NCBI GenBank assembly: GCA_965531145.1
Contig: CBESOE010000036.1
Location: 1-31,552, forward strand
DNA length: 31,552 bases
Direction: 5' to 3'
Source of the DNA: JAQAZP01 sp965531145
GTDB lineage: Bacteria > Acidobacteriota > JAQAZP01
Positions 1 through 7,119 of this stretch are shown here, piece by piece; position 1 is the stretch's first letter; the number at the start of each line of letters is the position of its first letter. The notes beneath the pieces are model-generated. The model saw only the letters and a program-made list of their open reading frames with translations. It was not told the DNA's origin and did not search any database. The position numbers and the translations under genes are program-made.

Positions 1-1580
1 AGATGCTCAAGCTGCACCTGCACAACGTGGGGCTGGGCCACCGGATGTATGCCTCGTACGGCAACGAGTGCGACCTCTCCATGTCCGAGATCCTCGAGTA
101 CTACGGTCAGGACGAGGGCACCCGGGTGATCATGATGCAGACCGAGAGCTTCAAAGACCCCAGGCATTTCCTGGAAGTGGCCTCGAAGATCACCCCGCAC
201 AAGCCGATCCTGGCGATCAAGGCCGGCCGGACCCGCGAGGGCTCGGTGGCCGTCTCATCGCACACCGGCGCGCTGGTGGATCAGGCGGCCCTGGCCAAGG
301 CGATGTATCGCAAGGCCGGGGTGGTGCAGTTCACCGACACCCACCAGATGATCAAGACCGCCATTGCCATGTCCACCCAGGACGCACCCACCGGAAAGAA
401 GATCGGCTTCATCACCAACACCGGCGGCCCGGGGATCCAGGCGGTGGACGAGGCCGTCGACCTGGGTCTCGAACTGGCCACCTGGAGCGACGCAGGCAAG
501 AAGCGGCTGAAGGAGACCCAGTATGCCGAGGCCAGCATCGGCAACCCGGTGGACGTGGTGGCCACCGGCGGCCCCGAGCAGTACCAGGCAGCCATCGAGA
601 CACTGCTCAAGGAAGAGAGCGTGGACATGGTGCTGGTCTTCTTCGTCACCGCGCCCTTCGTCGATCTCGATGCCATTGCGGCCAAGATCAAGGAGGCCTG
701 CGGCACGTCGAAGAAGCCGGTGGTGACGGTGATCGAGACCAGCTCCACCTGGTATGGCCTGATGGACAACCTCCGTGACGGCGGCATCCCGGTCTACGAG
801 TTCTCCGAGGACGGGGTGCGGGCCCTGGCTGCCATGAGCCGCTACGCTGATATGCGGGACCGCAAGAAGCAGAGGCCGCCCACGCTCACGGTGAACAAGG
901 CCAGGGCGGAGAAGATCATCGAACCTTACAAGGGCAAGGGCAAATATCTGCCGCAGTTCGAATCGTTCGAGTTGCTCAAGGCTTACGGTATTCCGGTGCC
1001 GAAGACGGCCGTGGTGGCCGACGTCAAGGATCTCACCGCAGCGGCGAAGAAGACCGGCTTCCCCTGCGTGCTCAAGGTCGATTCGTCAAAAGTGATCCAC
1101 AAGTCGGATATGGGCGGGGTGGTGCTGAACATCGCCAACCGCAACGCCCTGGGCAAGGCGTTTGCCTCGATGAGCAAGCGCTTCGGCACGAAGCAGGCCA
1201 CCTACCTGCTGATGGAGCAGAAGCCGGCCGGCGAGGAGCTGATCATGGGCGCTGCCGCCTCCCCCGGCCTGGGCAGCCTGGTGCTCTTCGGCCTCGGCGG
1301 CATCTTCGTCGAGGTGATGAAGGACGTGGCCACCGCGGTGGCCCCGCTCAGCCGTCCTGAAGCCAAAGAGATGATGAAGGAGATCAAGGGCTATGAAGTC
1401 CTGAAGGGCGTCCGCGGCAAGAAGGGCGTGGACCTCAAGGCCCTGGAGGAAGTGCTTCTCCGAGTCTCGCGCCTGGCCGCCGACTTCCCCGAGATCACCG
1501 AGATGGACCTTAACCCGGTCTTCGCCTATCCCAGGGGCAAGGCCCCGGCCGCGGTGGATGTCAGGGTCAAGGTGGGGTAG
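1..1580 (+). CDS. Acyl-CoA synthetase (ADP-forming), 5'-truncated by window edge
   Basis: This is the C-terminal 525 residues or so of an ADP-forming acetate/acyl-CoA ligase, which makes ATP from acyl-CoA, ADP and phosphate, or runs in reverse. The ligase-CoA part carries the SHTGAL motif near nt 250, whose histidine is phosphorylated in this family. The C-terminal half is an ATP-grasp domain (LLKAYGIPVP near nt 970, then HKSDMGGV near nt 1100, the second phospho-histidine site). Family members with fused alpha and beta subunits run to about 700 residues, so roughly the first 150-180, including the CoA-binding Rossmann domain, lie outside the window. The ATG at nt 3 is probably internal. GC is high, as in the other core genes. 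The last ~150 bp of this gene recur downstream as partial copies, so this is the parent copy of the repeat family described below. Substrate (acetate, branched or aryl acid) cannot be told. Confidence 0.9.
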   Translation, partial: MLKLHLHNVGLGHRMYASYGNECDLSMSEILEYYGQDEGTRVIMMQTESFKDPRHFLEVASKITPHKPILAIKAGRTREGSVAVSSHTGALVDQAALAKAMYRKAGVVQFTDTHQMIKTAIAMSTQDAPTGKKIGFITNTGGPGIQAVDEAVDLGLELATWSDAGKKRLKETQYAEASIGNPVDVVATGGPEQYQAAIETLLKEESVDMVLVFFVTAPFVDLDAIAAKIKEACGTSKKPVVTVIETSSTWYGLMDNLRDGGIPVYEFSEDGVRALAAMSRYADMRDRKKQRPPTLTVNKARAEKIIEPYKGKGKYLPQFESFELLKAYGIPVPKTAVVADVKDLTAAAKKTGFPCVLKVDSSKVIHKSDMGGVVLNIANRNALGKAFASMSKRFGTKQATYLLMEQKPAGEELIMGAAASPGLGSLVLFGLGGIFVEVMKDVATAVAPLSRPEAKEMMKEIKGYEVLKGVRGKKGVDLKALEEVLLRVSRLAADFPEITEMDLNPVFAYPRGKAPAAVDVRVKVG

Positions 1581-1584
1581 GGGG
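1432..1584 (+). repeat. acs 3'-end repeat, copy A (inside the intact gene)
   Basis: The last ~49 codons of the acyl-CoA synthetase gene plus four G residues after the stop codon. The same 153 bp recur at 3499-3651 with four mismatches: three synonymous changes and one Arg-to-Lys. Shorter pieces lie at 6419-6472, 6513-6580 and 12320-12341. Copy A is the functional gene end. Immediately to its right the base composition drops and the accessory region begins. Confidence 0.9.
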
Positions 1585-1630
1585 GCGAGACGACGATCGC
1601 ACCCGATCTAGCTTCTGTTAAATGCTAAGA

Positions 1631-2827
1631 CTAGACGTCTATGGCCGATATGATGCCGGTTTCGTTCAAGTGGTTGATTGAATCACTGAACCATTTGGCC
1701 ACAGCTTCTGATGGTTCAGTTTCCTTGAAGAAATCCAGCATGGGTTTGTACCTGTATACAATTTGGTATAATTCTCTATCGTTCGTGTGATGCCAACCAT
1801 CACTGCTGTCGAACCCGTCAGGGTTCCTTTCAATAATATCAAGAATGGTTTGCTTTGCCTCAACATTTCCAGGTGAAGATTCAATCCAGACTGCAGCCCA
1901 TGGAAATTGCTCCTTGAAGCGATCGGGCTCAATAATAAGTTCATCGTAGGGTAGTTTTGGTTTCAACAGAAAGCCAAGATAGGCTGTATGTGTTTGATTG
2001 TTAAAGTATTTATTGGTTGTAATCCTTCCGTGTTTGATTAGCTGGCTCCCAAATGTGCTATGCATTTGTCGGCCCCAGAAATTTATTTTATTTACTTTCA
2101 CAATTTGGTCGCTAGCTTTATGAATTGAATTATATGCGAAATCCATCCAGTCTGGTACGCTAGAACAAGTTGTCATCATATTGGTTGTCAGTTTAGCATC
2201 AGTCATTTCGGTCTCCTCTAAGAATTTCTGAATTTCACTAAGAATAAAACGCTCACTTGAGCTAGGGTTCTTTCGATATTCAGGATTACGGAAGGTCCTC
2301 TTCAGAGCTCGGGAAACTTCCTTCCAAGTGATTTGATAGTCCAGATTTTCACTGGCTTCGATAAGCTCTCCCTTTGCTAAAGTTAGGAGGAAAGCTTGAT
2401 TTGAGTGAGGTCCCGCGACGTGAGGGCTCTTCAAGTAATTTCGATAATTTCGTAGTTGTGTGCCTGATTCACCGGAATCCCACTTGATTTCAATCGCAAA
2501 TGTTATATGGCCATCATAAATATGTAGATCTATAAACCCCTGGCCATACTTCTTCTGAACATTATCCAAATATTTGATTGAATATTGAGTATTAATTTGC
2601 GGATGGGCAGCTTCCAGGTTAGGAAATCTAATATGCTTCATGCTGTAAAATGGTCTAAATAATTCGGAGAAAAATACAGGAGATAGTCTTAGGCCTTCTG
2701 CAAGCCATTCTGTCAAGGTGTTCTCAGTTTGAGTTTTGTTGACGGTTGGTGAGTAGCGAATCAGTTTGGACAAAAAGGACATCTCAACTCTCCTGCTATA
2801 CGTACAGAATTGATCCATAAGATTCAA
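1631..2827 (-). CDS. PD-(D/E)XK nuclease-like protein
   Basis: A 398-residue protein with a PD-(D/E)XK nuclease core. Asp100 lies in FIDLHI, Glu113 and Lys115 in AIEIKW, and a Q-rich helix follows (QLRNYRNYL, Gln124). An upstream acidic helix (ENTLTEWLAEGL) fits the first alpha helix of the fold. It resembles the family annotated as PD-(D/E)XK nuclease superfamily 4, often found beside restriction or defence genes. The C-terminal half (from about residue 200) is unrecognised. The ATG at 2827 was kept, but Met16 (at 2782) starts just before the conserved part and is equally possible. The gene lies 21 bp downstream of an hsdM 3' remnant on the same strand, suggesting it once formed the end of a type I restriction operon. 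It sits between acs repeat copies A and B in AT-rich DNA. A defence role is inferred from fold and context only. Confidence 0.75.
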   Translation of the reverse strand: MNLMDQFCTYSRRVEMSFLSKLIRYSPTVNKTQTENTLTEWLAEGLRLSPVFFSELFRPFYSMKHIRFPNLEAAHPQINTQYSIKYLDNVQKKYGQGFIDLHIYDGHITFAIEIKWDSGESGTQLRNYRNYLKSPHVAGPHSNQAFLLTLAKGELIEASENLDYQITWKEVSRALKRTFRNPEYRKNPSSSERFILSEIQKFLEETEMTDAKLTTNMMTTCSSVPDWMDFAYNSIHKASDQIVKVNKINFWGRQMHSTFGSQLIKHGRITTNKYFNNQTHTAYLGFLLKPKLPYDELIIEPDRFKEQFPWAAVWIESSPGNVEAKQTILDIIERNPDGFDSSDGWHHTNDRELYQIVYRYKPMLDFFKETEPSEAVAKWFSDSINHLNETGIISAIDV

Positions 2828-2848
2828 AATGCTATACCAGCCGCGGGT

Positions 2849-3034
2849 CTATTTCAAGCGCCTTTCATCCAGTTCGCCAAGGATAGATGTTATTTGTTCT
2901 AATGCCGATTCAAGGTCCTCAACGATTTCAACCGCAATAACATGCGGATCAGGCAGATTGGCCGAATCCTCAAGACTCTCGTCCCGGAGCCAGAAGATGT
3001 CGAGACTGGCCTTGTCACGGTTAGTGATCTTCAT
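2849..3034 (-). pseudogene. Remnant: C-terminus of type I restriction methyltransferase HsdM (copy 1)
   Basis: About 60 codons matching the end of HsdM N6-adenine methyltransferases, with the typical string RDKASLDIFWLRDES followed by an acidic helix (EIVEDLESALEQ) and a normal stop at 2849. The methylase domain is missing: upstream on this strand the sequence changes to unrelated DNA near 3035-3060. A second, clearly diverged HsdM tail lies at 4346-4534, so these are two independent remnants and not a recent duplication. Confidence 0.8.
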
Positions 3035-3059
3035 AGCTGTAGCACTTGACCTGACACTG

Positions 3060-3497
3060 ACACGTAGTCGAAAGAATCTGGCTTTTGATGCTTTTTATTG
3101 GCCCCAAGAAACTGAAATATGGACTGCTCTCGCCGATTTGGAGGCTGGTCTCACCAATCCCTCTTCCTGGCCTGATGAGGACTTTGAGCCACCCTCAACT
3201 GAGCAATCTGACCTGCTCTCCCTGCAGATCAGGCACTTGAATGCTTACCGACTTTACTTGGGAGGCCGTAAGGTTCAGGCTCTTCCTCTCCTGGCTGCTG
3301 TTTGCATGGATCTCGAACACGCCTCCAAACGCCGGAGCGATGCGATCATCCCGTTCGTCCTGGCTGCTTATCATTATGGATTTGCCGCTCGGGAGGCGGG
3401 GTTGGACGATGAAGCGCGGAAGGCATTAGAGAAGGCTTACCAAAAATATCCATACGGTTCACATGCAGCGGACGCCAGGAAGTATCTGGGACTGTAG
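3060..3497 (+). pseudogene. 3' fragment of a gene encoding a helical, TPR-like protein
   Basis: An open frame runs from the junction with the antisense hsdM remnant to the stop at 3495-3497, one base before acs repeat copy B. The reading frame technically opens at 2829, but 2849-3034 is antisense to hsdM, so only the later part is likely genuine. The visible end (LGGRKVQALPLLAAV, then DDEARKALEKAYQKYP and HAADARKYLGL) looks like one or two tetratricopeptide helices ending a longer protein. There is no start codon with a ribosome binding site after the junction, so this is read as a truncated gene. Its function is unknown. Confidence 0.5.
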
Positions 3498-3498
3498 A

Positions 3499-3651
3499 AC
3501 CTCAAGGCCCTGGAGGAAGTGCTTCTCCGAGTCTCGCGCCTGGCCGCCGACTTCCCCGAGATCACCGAGATGGACCTCAACCCGGTCTTCGCCTACCCCA
3601 AGGGGAAGGCCCCGGCCGCGGTGGATGTCAGGGTCAAGGTGGGGTAGGGGG
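3499..3651 (+). repeat. acs 3'-end repeat, copy B
   Basis: A 153-bp direct repeat of 1432-1584 with four mismatches. It encodes the same C-terminus (PAAVDVRVKVG and stop), but codons differ at Leu, Tyr and Gly, and one Arg is Lys. The copy begins one base after the stop of the TPR-like fragment and ends exactly where the stop codon of the hepT remnant (3652-3654) begins. The mostly silent differences suggest that it once served as a coding 3' end in another background. Confidence 0.9.
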
Positions 3652-3928
3652 TTACTCCTGGTCCGTCACCAACGGCTGAATTGAATCGACCAGTTCCGGC
3701 AGGTTCTTGGTGACCGTGCGCCAAACGAGATCGGGATCCAGATCGAAATAGCCGTGAATAAGGCGATTGCGTGTCGCAATGATGATGGCCCACGGAATAT
3801 CGGGGTGATTGTCCCGAAACGATGCCGTCACCTTCGACGCTGATCACGAGTCATGCCCTGAACGAAGGAGAGTGCCTCTCTGGCGGCATCAATCATGTGA
3901 TTCAGACGTGTGCGATCGTCAATAAACA
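3652..3928 (-). pseudogene. hepT: HepT-like (HEPN/DUF86) toxin, internally deleted
   Basis: The minus-strand start (MFIDDRTRLNHMIDAAREAL) and the end (FRDNHPDIPW, then RNRLIHGYFDLDPDLVW) both match HepT, the HEPN-family toxin of HepT-MntA systems. The RNRLIH/HGY string is the RX4HXY RNase motif. Near 3840 the frame shifts, and about 25-30 residues normally present between the first helix and the ASKVTASF segment are missing, so no intact toxin can be made. The first codons overlap the end of mntA, the usual coupling in these pairs. The stop codon abuts acs repeat copy B. Confidence 0.85.
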
Positions 3929-4221
3929 TACTGGGTCTCCGCTTCCTTCACCACTCGATCGCGAAAGTGGTGACTAATCTCGGCCACCGTCCGCAAGTCG
4001 ACCTTCCTCCCCAGCAACCGAGATAGCTCAAACTCCATGGCCGTGATGTCAAAGAAGCCGACTTCTGCCTCGGGCCCGAATTCCACTAGCATGTCGATGT
4101 CGCTGGATGCATTGAAATCCTCACGCAGGATCGATCCGTAGAGTGACAGCTTTCTGATGCCGTGACGACGGCAGAATGCCGTGATCTCATCCTGAGGAAG
4201 CTGGATGCGGGAAGTCGTCAT
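3919..4221 (-). CDS. mntA: MntA-type nucleotidyltransferase antitoxin
   Basis: A 100-residue minimal nucleotidyltransferase. The active-site signature GSX10DXD is present: Gly29-Ser30 in LYGSILRED, then Asp41 and Asp43 in SSDIDMLVEF. In characterised HepT-MntA pairs the antitoxin AMPylates a tyrosine next to the RX4HXY motif of the HEPN toxin. The start at 4221 (MTTSRIQ) is preferred because a G-rich ribosome binding site precedes it; the frame stays open a little further upstream. The end overlaps the start of the hepT remnant by about 10 bp. Since the toxin is deleted, this antitoxin appears orphaned. Confidence 0.85.
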   Translation of the reverse strand: MTTSRIQLPQDEITAFCRRHGIRKLSLYGSILREDFNASSDIDMLVEFGPEAEVGFFDITAMEFELSRLLGRKVDLRTVAEISHHFRDRVVKEAETQYVY

Positions 4222-4345
4222 TGGTGGTTCCCCCCCCCTGGCCGGCACTGGCCCGGATACGATCAATTGGATGACAGTATGTATATATTAAGCGGCATCA
4301 GGCTCAGGCGCAACAATTCCTGAGCGTGGTGGCTGAAGCAATGCC

Positions 4346-4534
4346 CTACTTCCTGGACCTTTCCTCGAGATCTACGAGAATGGCCGTCACCTGCTCCAGC
4401 GCCGATTCCAGGTCTTCCGCAATCTCGGCAGCCAGAACGTGTGGATCGGGCAGATTGGCAGAATCCTCAAGGCTTTCATCCCGAAGCCAGAAGATATCGA
4501 GGCTGGCCTTGTCCCGGCTGGTAATTTCATCGTA
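4346..4534 (-). pseudogene. Remnant: C-terminus of HsdM (copy 2)
   Basis: About 60 codons matching the HsdM C-terminus (RDKASLDIFWLRDES, LPDPHVLAAEIAEDLESALEQ) with a stop at 4346-4348. It is homologous to 2849-3034 but clearly diverged. On its upstream side it is joined near 4535-4545 to the first codons of an hsdR-like gene, so the start of one type I subunit gene is spliced to the end of another, consistent with loss of a whole operon interior. Confidence 0.8.
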
Positions 4535-4544
4535 ATTCGACCAG

Positions 4545-4589
4545 TTGGGCGTCAATGACTTTGCGGGCTTCAACTTCTGAAGGTGACAT
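4545..4589 (-). pseudogene. Remnant: first 15 codons of a type I restriction HsdR gene (copy 1)
   Basis: The minus-strand ATG at 4589 begins MSPSEVEARKVIDAQ, which fits the N-terminus of HsdR endonuclease subunits (pattern M-x-PE-x-x-AR-x-x-ID). After the glutamine codon the similarity ends and an hsdM tail follows. A second copy at 7012-7056 stops at the same codon. The upstream leader and promoter are also conserved between the two copies. Confidence 0.6.
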
Positions 4590-4651
4590 GGAAAATCTGC
4601 TTTGCGGAGACCCGGTTGATGAGAAAATATTGCATCTAAACTAGTGAAAAT

Positions 4652-4680
4652 ATTACATATGGATGAAATGAGCGTTTCAA
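4652..4680 (-). promoter_or_regulatory. Promoter of the hsdR remnant, copy 1
   Basis: On the minus strand, -35 TTGAAA (4675-4680), a 17-bp spacer and -10 TGTAAT (4652-4657). Copy 2 at 7120-7148 has the same -35 and spacing with a perfect TATAAT. The distance to the hsdR ATG is about 63 bp in both copies. Confidence 0.6.
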
Positions 4681-4718
4681 GGGGGCGGGAGGTCACCGCG
4701 AAAAACATCTGTTCGGGC

Positions 4719-4747
4719 TTGACAGGGAGTTTAGTTATATATAAACT
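4719..4747 (+). promoter_or_regulatory. Promoter and possible operator of the TAC operon
   Basis: TTGACA (4719-4724) is followed by an AT-rich stretch with -10 candidates TAAACT (4742-4747, 17-bp spacer) or TATAAA (4740-4745). An imperfect palindrome, GTTTA ... TAAAC (4729-4746), covers the -10 region and could bind the operon's HTH antitoxin. The toxin start lies about 55 bp downstream. Confidence 0.55.
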
Positions 4748-4803
4748 TTGCCGATGAGGATGGATAGCATGTCATTGAAAACTGGAAAGGACCGTGATGA
4801 TAC

Positions 4804-5238
4804 ATGGCATATGGTATCTCGTTCATTCAGGGAATTGATCATCCAAAACGAGGTTTGGTGTTCCTGACCAGCGATAGTGACAGATGGGTGAACGCCAGCG
4901 ACTATTATAATTCGGCGGATGAAGTTGAACAGCGAAATCTGCAGTCAAGGATCAAATATTGGCAGGATGAACTGCGGCGTAAGAAGCATTACCATGGCTG
5001 GGACAAGGGCCAGCACAATGGGATGGCGAGGAACTGTTTTGTTTTCAAACTCGAATCGAATCGCTACTATGGATTTCTCTGTCATCCGGACAAGGACAAT
5101 CAACGATATATCCTGTGTGTCCTGGTGCGATTGGTGGAAAAACGGCAATGGAAAACGGAACCTTCAGTGCTTACACAAATCCACCGGATATCGAAAGATC
5201 CTGATGTATTAGGCGCGATCAATGCTGCCTTTGAATGA
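4804..5238 (+). CDS. Putative toxin of a toxin-antitoxin-chaperone operon
   Basis: A 144-residue protein encoded first in a three-gene operon with an HTH antitoxin and a SecB-like chaperone. I do not recognise its family with certainty. The order beta-strand (NCFVFKLESNRYYGFL), strand (RYILCVLVRLVEK) and C-terminal helices (SVLTQIHRISKDPDVLGAI) is compatible with the RelE/HigB fold of toxins in known TAC operons such as mycobacterial HigB1-HigA1, but that is inference from position and pattern. The start at 4804 follows an AAAGG site 13 bp upstream. The stop overlaps the start of the antitoxin gene in ATGA, so the two are translationally coupled. Confidence 0.6.
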   Translation: MAYGISFIQGIDHPKRGLVFLTSDSDRWVNASDYYNSADEVEQRNLQSRIKYWQDELRRKKHYHGWDKGQHNGMARNCFVFKLESNRYYGFLCHPDKDNQRYILCVLVRLVEKRQWKTEPSVLTQIHRISKDPDVLGAINAAFE

Positions 5239-5780
5239 CTGCGAGGGACGCGATGAAAAAATCTCGAAGAATGACCCATTGGACCGCGGTGGATACCGCT
5301 TCGTTTCAGCACTTTGTGGCCTTTGATTTTTTGGATCAGATTGAAGAAAAACTGGATGAGAGCCAGATGAGCCGAACAGATCTGGCGAAAAGGCTCGGTG
5401 TCAATAAAAGCCGCGTGTCCCAGATCTTCAGCAATCCGGGGAATCTGACGCTGCGCAATATGATCGAATGGGCGCGTGCGGTCAATCTGAAACTGGGAAT
5501 TTTGGCCTATGACGACGGGGATACCGCCGGCGAAAGAGGGCCGGTCAGTTCCTGGATTTTTCTGAACTGTTGGGATCGGATGAGGAAACCTAGGGATATG
5601 GCTGATGTAGGGGCAATTACTGGCTGCTTCGGGTCTGGCCAGTACAAGTGTCGGAAAATATCACCGTGCCAGGGACAGGATGAATCTTCCGAGGAAATTA
5701 CCTGGGGATCGATGGTGAAGGAATCGGCGGATTTCATTTATGAGACGACTGACACGGAATCAAAAGCCGTGAACTGGTAA
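5235..5780 (+). CDS. XRE-type HTH antitoxin with C-terminal extension
   Basis: A 181-residue protein. Residues 35-90 form an XRE helix-turn-helix: MSRTDLAKRLGVNKSRVSQIF, then NLTLRNMIEWARAVNL. Such proteins neutralise the toxin and repress the operon. The tail after residue 95 is not part of the HTH. Its end carries aromatic and hydrophobic residues (ITWGSMVKESADFIYE), as expected of a chaperone-addiction segment that makes an antitoxin depend on a SecB-like chaperone in TAC systems; this role is inferred. The start overlaps the toxin stop (ATGA at 5235-5238). Met7 is an alternative start. The SecB-like gene begins 14 bp downstream. Confidence 0.75.
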   Translation: MTARDAMKKSRRMTHWTAVDTASFQHFVAFDFLDQIEEKLDESQMSRTDLAKRLGVNKSRVSQIFSNPGNLTLRNMIEWARAVNLKLGILAYDDGDTAGERGPVSSWIFLNCWDRMRKPRDMADVGAITGCFGSGQYKCRKISPCQGQDESSEEITWGSMVKESADFIYETTDTESKAVNW

Positions 5781-5794
5781 TATCGGGGGTCAAT

Positions 5795-6385
5795 ATGATC
5801 ATTTTGCGTCCATCTCAAGAAGAAATGCAGATGGCATCGTTGGTTTCGAAAGCACTTTCTCTCGAAGATATTTTCCTTTCCAGCGTCCATCTCGATTCAA
5901 ATTTCAATACGGCAGCGATGCCCCCGGATGTCCCGTTCAAGTTGGACGTTAAGTTACACGAGGCAGGCTTTGAGCTTCTGAATGAGCAACAAGTGGCCGT
6001 AAAAGCAGGTTTAACCGCCACGTTTGAGATGGATGCTTCTGCTGTTGAGTTGGAAAGGGGAGACAAAACCCTCCCCAAAGGTGAAGCTAAAGTCTGTTTT
6101 GTCGCCACTTACCGGATTATTCCCAAGGGGCCTATTCCTGAAGAAGTCCTTAGTGGGGGGTTTCCTGCGTTTGCGAAGTTCAACGGTGTGTTCAATTGCT
6201 GGCCGTATATGAGGACAACTGTTCACCGTCTGACTTGCGATATGGGAGTGCCGTTTATGCTCCCCCTGCTGAAGGTCGAAGCACAGGAACCGGCTATCGC
6301 GAAGAAGATAGGCTCAGCGGCGAAGAAAAAGGCCAAAAAGGCTGGATCGAAGAACGCGAAGAAAAAGGTGGCTAAGAAAAAGTAG
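5795..6385 (+). CDS. SecB-like chaperone of the TAC operon
   Basis: A 196-residue protein related to the SecB/TAC chaperone family. It has the long beta-strand pattern of SecB (FKLDVKLHEAGFELL, then AGLTATFEMDAS and CFVATYRIIPKGP) and the terminal helix with a conserved MRTTVHRLTCDMGVPF stretch, close to the R(x)NLxxLTxxxGxPP region of SecB. The last ~30 residues are extremely lysine- and alanine-rich, a tail that SecB proteins normally lack. In TAC systems this chaperone protects the antitoxin from degradation. A G-rich ribosome binding site precedes the start. It is the last gene of the operon and ends 33 bp before acs repeat fragment C1. Confidence 0.8.
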   Translation: MIILRPSQEEMQMASLVSKALSLEDIFLSSVHLDSNFNTAAMPPDVPFKLDVKLHEAGFELLNEQQVAVKAGLTATFEMDASAVELERGDKTLPKGEAKVCFVATYRIIPKGPIPEEVLSGGFPAFAKFNGVFNCWPYMRTTVHRLTCDMGVPFMLPLLKVEAQEPAIAKKIGSAAKKKAKKAGSKNAKKKVAKKK

Positions 6386-6418
6386 AATTCATGCAAGATA
6401 CGAGTCGTATTCGAAAAT

Positions 6419-6472
6419 GCCGCCGACTTCCCCGAGATCACCGAGATGGACCTCAACCCGGTATTTGCCTAC
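6419..6472 (+). repeat. acs 3'-end repeat, fragment C1
   Basis: 54 bp equivalent to 1476-1529. Differences from copies A and B are silent (Val GTC to GTA, Phe TTC to TTT). After the Tyr codon the sequence departs and the frame ends soon (Y-L-I-S-D-N, stop). The next fragment, C2, starts with codons that overlap this one, so C1 and C2 are two partial copies and not one copy split by an insertion. Confidence 0.85.
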
Positions 6473-6512
6473 CTGATCAGCGACAATTAGAATTCCCGAC
6501 CGGGAATAGTTA

Positions 6513-6580
6513 TTGACGCCGGTCACCTACCCCAAGGGCAAGGCCCTGGCCGCGGTGGATGTCAGGGTCAAGGTGGGGTA
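6513..6580 (+). repeat. acs 3'-end repeat, fragment C2
   Basis: Equivalent to the last codons of acs from LNPV to the stop, here read L-T-P-V-T-Y-P-K-G-K and onward to VRVKVG, with one Pro-to-Leu change and TAA instead of TAG. It overlaps C1 in content. The 40 bp between the two fragments include a perfect TTCCCG/CGGGAA inverted repeat (6493-6506). Confidence 0.8.
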
Positions 6581-6718
6581 AACGGTGACACCTGGTCGTC
6601 GGCCGACATCCAGGCGGGCAGGATCGTAGACGTTGATGGCTTGCAGCGAGTGATGCCAGTTGTTCACCCGGAAACCAGAGGTTGGAAACGATCTCCAGAG
6701 CGAGTATCTTGTTTTATT

Positions 6719-6934
6719 ATGATTAGCATAGCCGATATAAAGAAAATGTCCCGTGAGGAGAAGCTCCTTGCGCTCGAAGCCATATGGGCTGATCTCTCGA
6801 GAAACGCCGAGGATGTTGAATCCCCCACATGGCACGAGGAAGCCCTGCAAAGAACCGAGGCGAGGCTTCAAGCTGGCCAAGAGCAGGTTCTTGACTGGGA
6901 TGAGGCAAAGCGTCAGCTGAGGAATCGATCCTGA
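6719..6934 (+). CDS. Addiction-module antitoxin (RelB/ParD-like component)
   Basis: A 71-residue protein starting MISIADIKKMSREEKLLALE and continuing AIWADLSR. This matches the putative addiction-module component family (Pfam PF09720), helical antitoxins paired with RelE/ParE toxins. The start at 6719 is chosen because the family motif begins within a few residues of it; the frame is open further upstream but without similarity. The stop overlaps the ATG of the following parE-like gene (TGATG). That toxin is truncated, so this antitoxin is probably orphaned. Confidence 0.8.
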   Translation: MISIADIKKMSREEKLLALEAIWADLSRNAEDVESPTWHEEALQRTEARLQAGQEQVLDWDEAKRQLRNRS

Positions 6935-7074
6935 TGAGGATCAAGATTCTCTCGTCTGCAATTGACGACTTGCGGGCAGGACAGCACTTCTACGAACGTC
7001 AAGGAGAAGGGCTGGGCGTCAATGACTTCACGGGCATCAATTTCAAGTGGGGTCATGAGAAATCTGCTCTGTGA
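6934..7074 (+). pseudogene. ParE/RelE-type toxin, truncated after ~27 codons
   Basis: MRIKILSSAIDDLRAG followed by HFYERQGEGLG is a classic ParE N-terminus. After this (about 7012) the frame runs into the antisense of an hsdR start and ends at codon 47. The toxin normally has about 95-100 residues, so the beta-sheet core and catalytic end are gone. The junction is the same hsdR codon at which the other hsdR remnant (4545) is cut. Confidence 0.8.
7012..7056 (-). pseudogene. Remnant: first 15 codons of HsdR (copy 2)
   Basis: The minus-strand ATG at 7056 reads MTPLEIDAREVIDAQ, homologous to the remnant at 4545-4589 and ending at the same glutamine codon. It is fused to the plus-strand parE fragment. 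Leader and promoter upstream are conserved with copy 1 (roughly 70 percent identity by eye over 145 bp). Confidence 0.6.
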
Positions 7075-7119
7075 AGATCTGGAAGGACGGGTGAACAAAG
7101 CCTCGAAACGAGTGAAAAT

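Noticed and set aside
2829..3059. First third of the plus-strand frame ending at 3497
   Set aside because: This part is antisense to a clear hsdM C-terminus; only the later TPR-like part is considered genuine.
1432..6580. CRISPR array as an explanation of the direct repeats
   Set aside because: Copies are 50-153 bp, few, coding in origin and spaced by kilobases; there are no spacers and no cas genes.
6582..6718. Possible gene fragment between repeat C2 and the addiction antitoxin
   Set aside because: Short frames on both strands (for example NNWHHSLQAINVYDP on the minus strand) could be a remnant, but I recognise no family.
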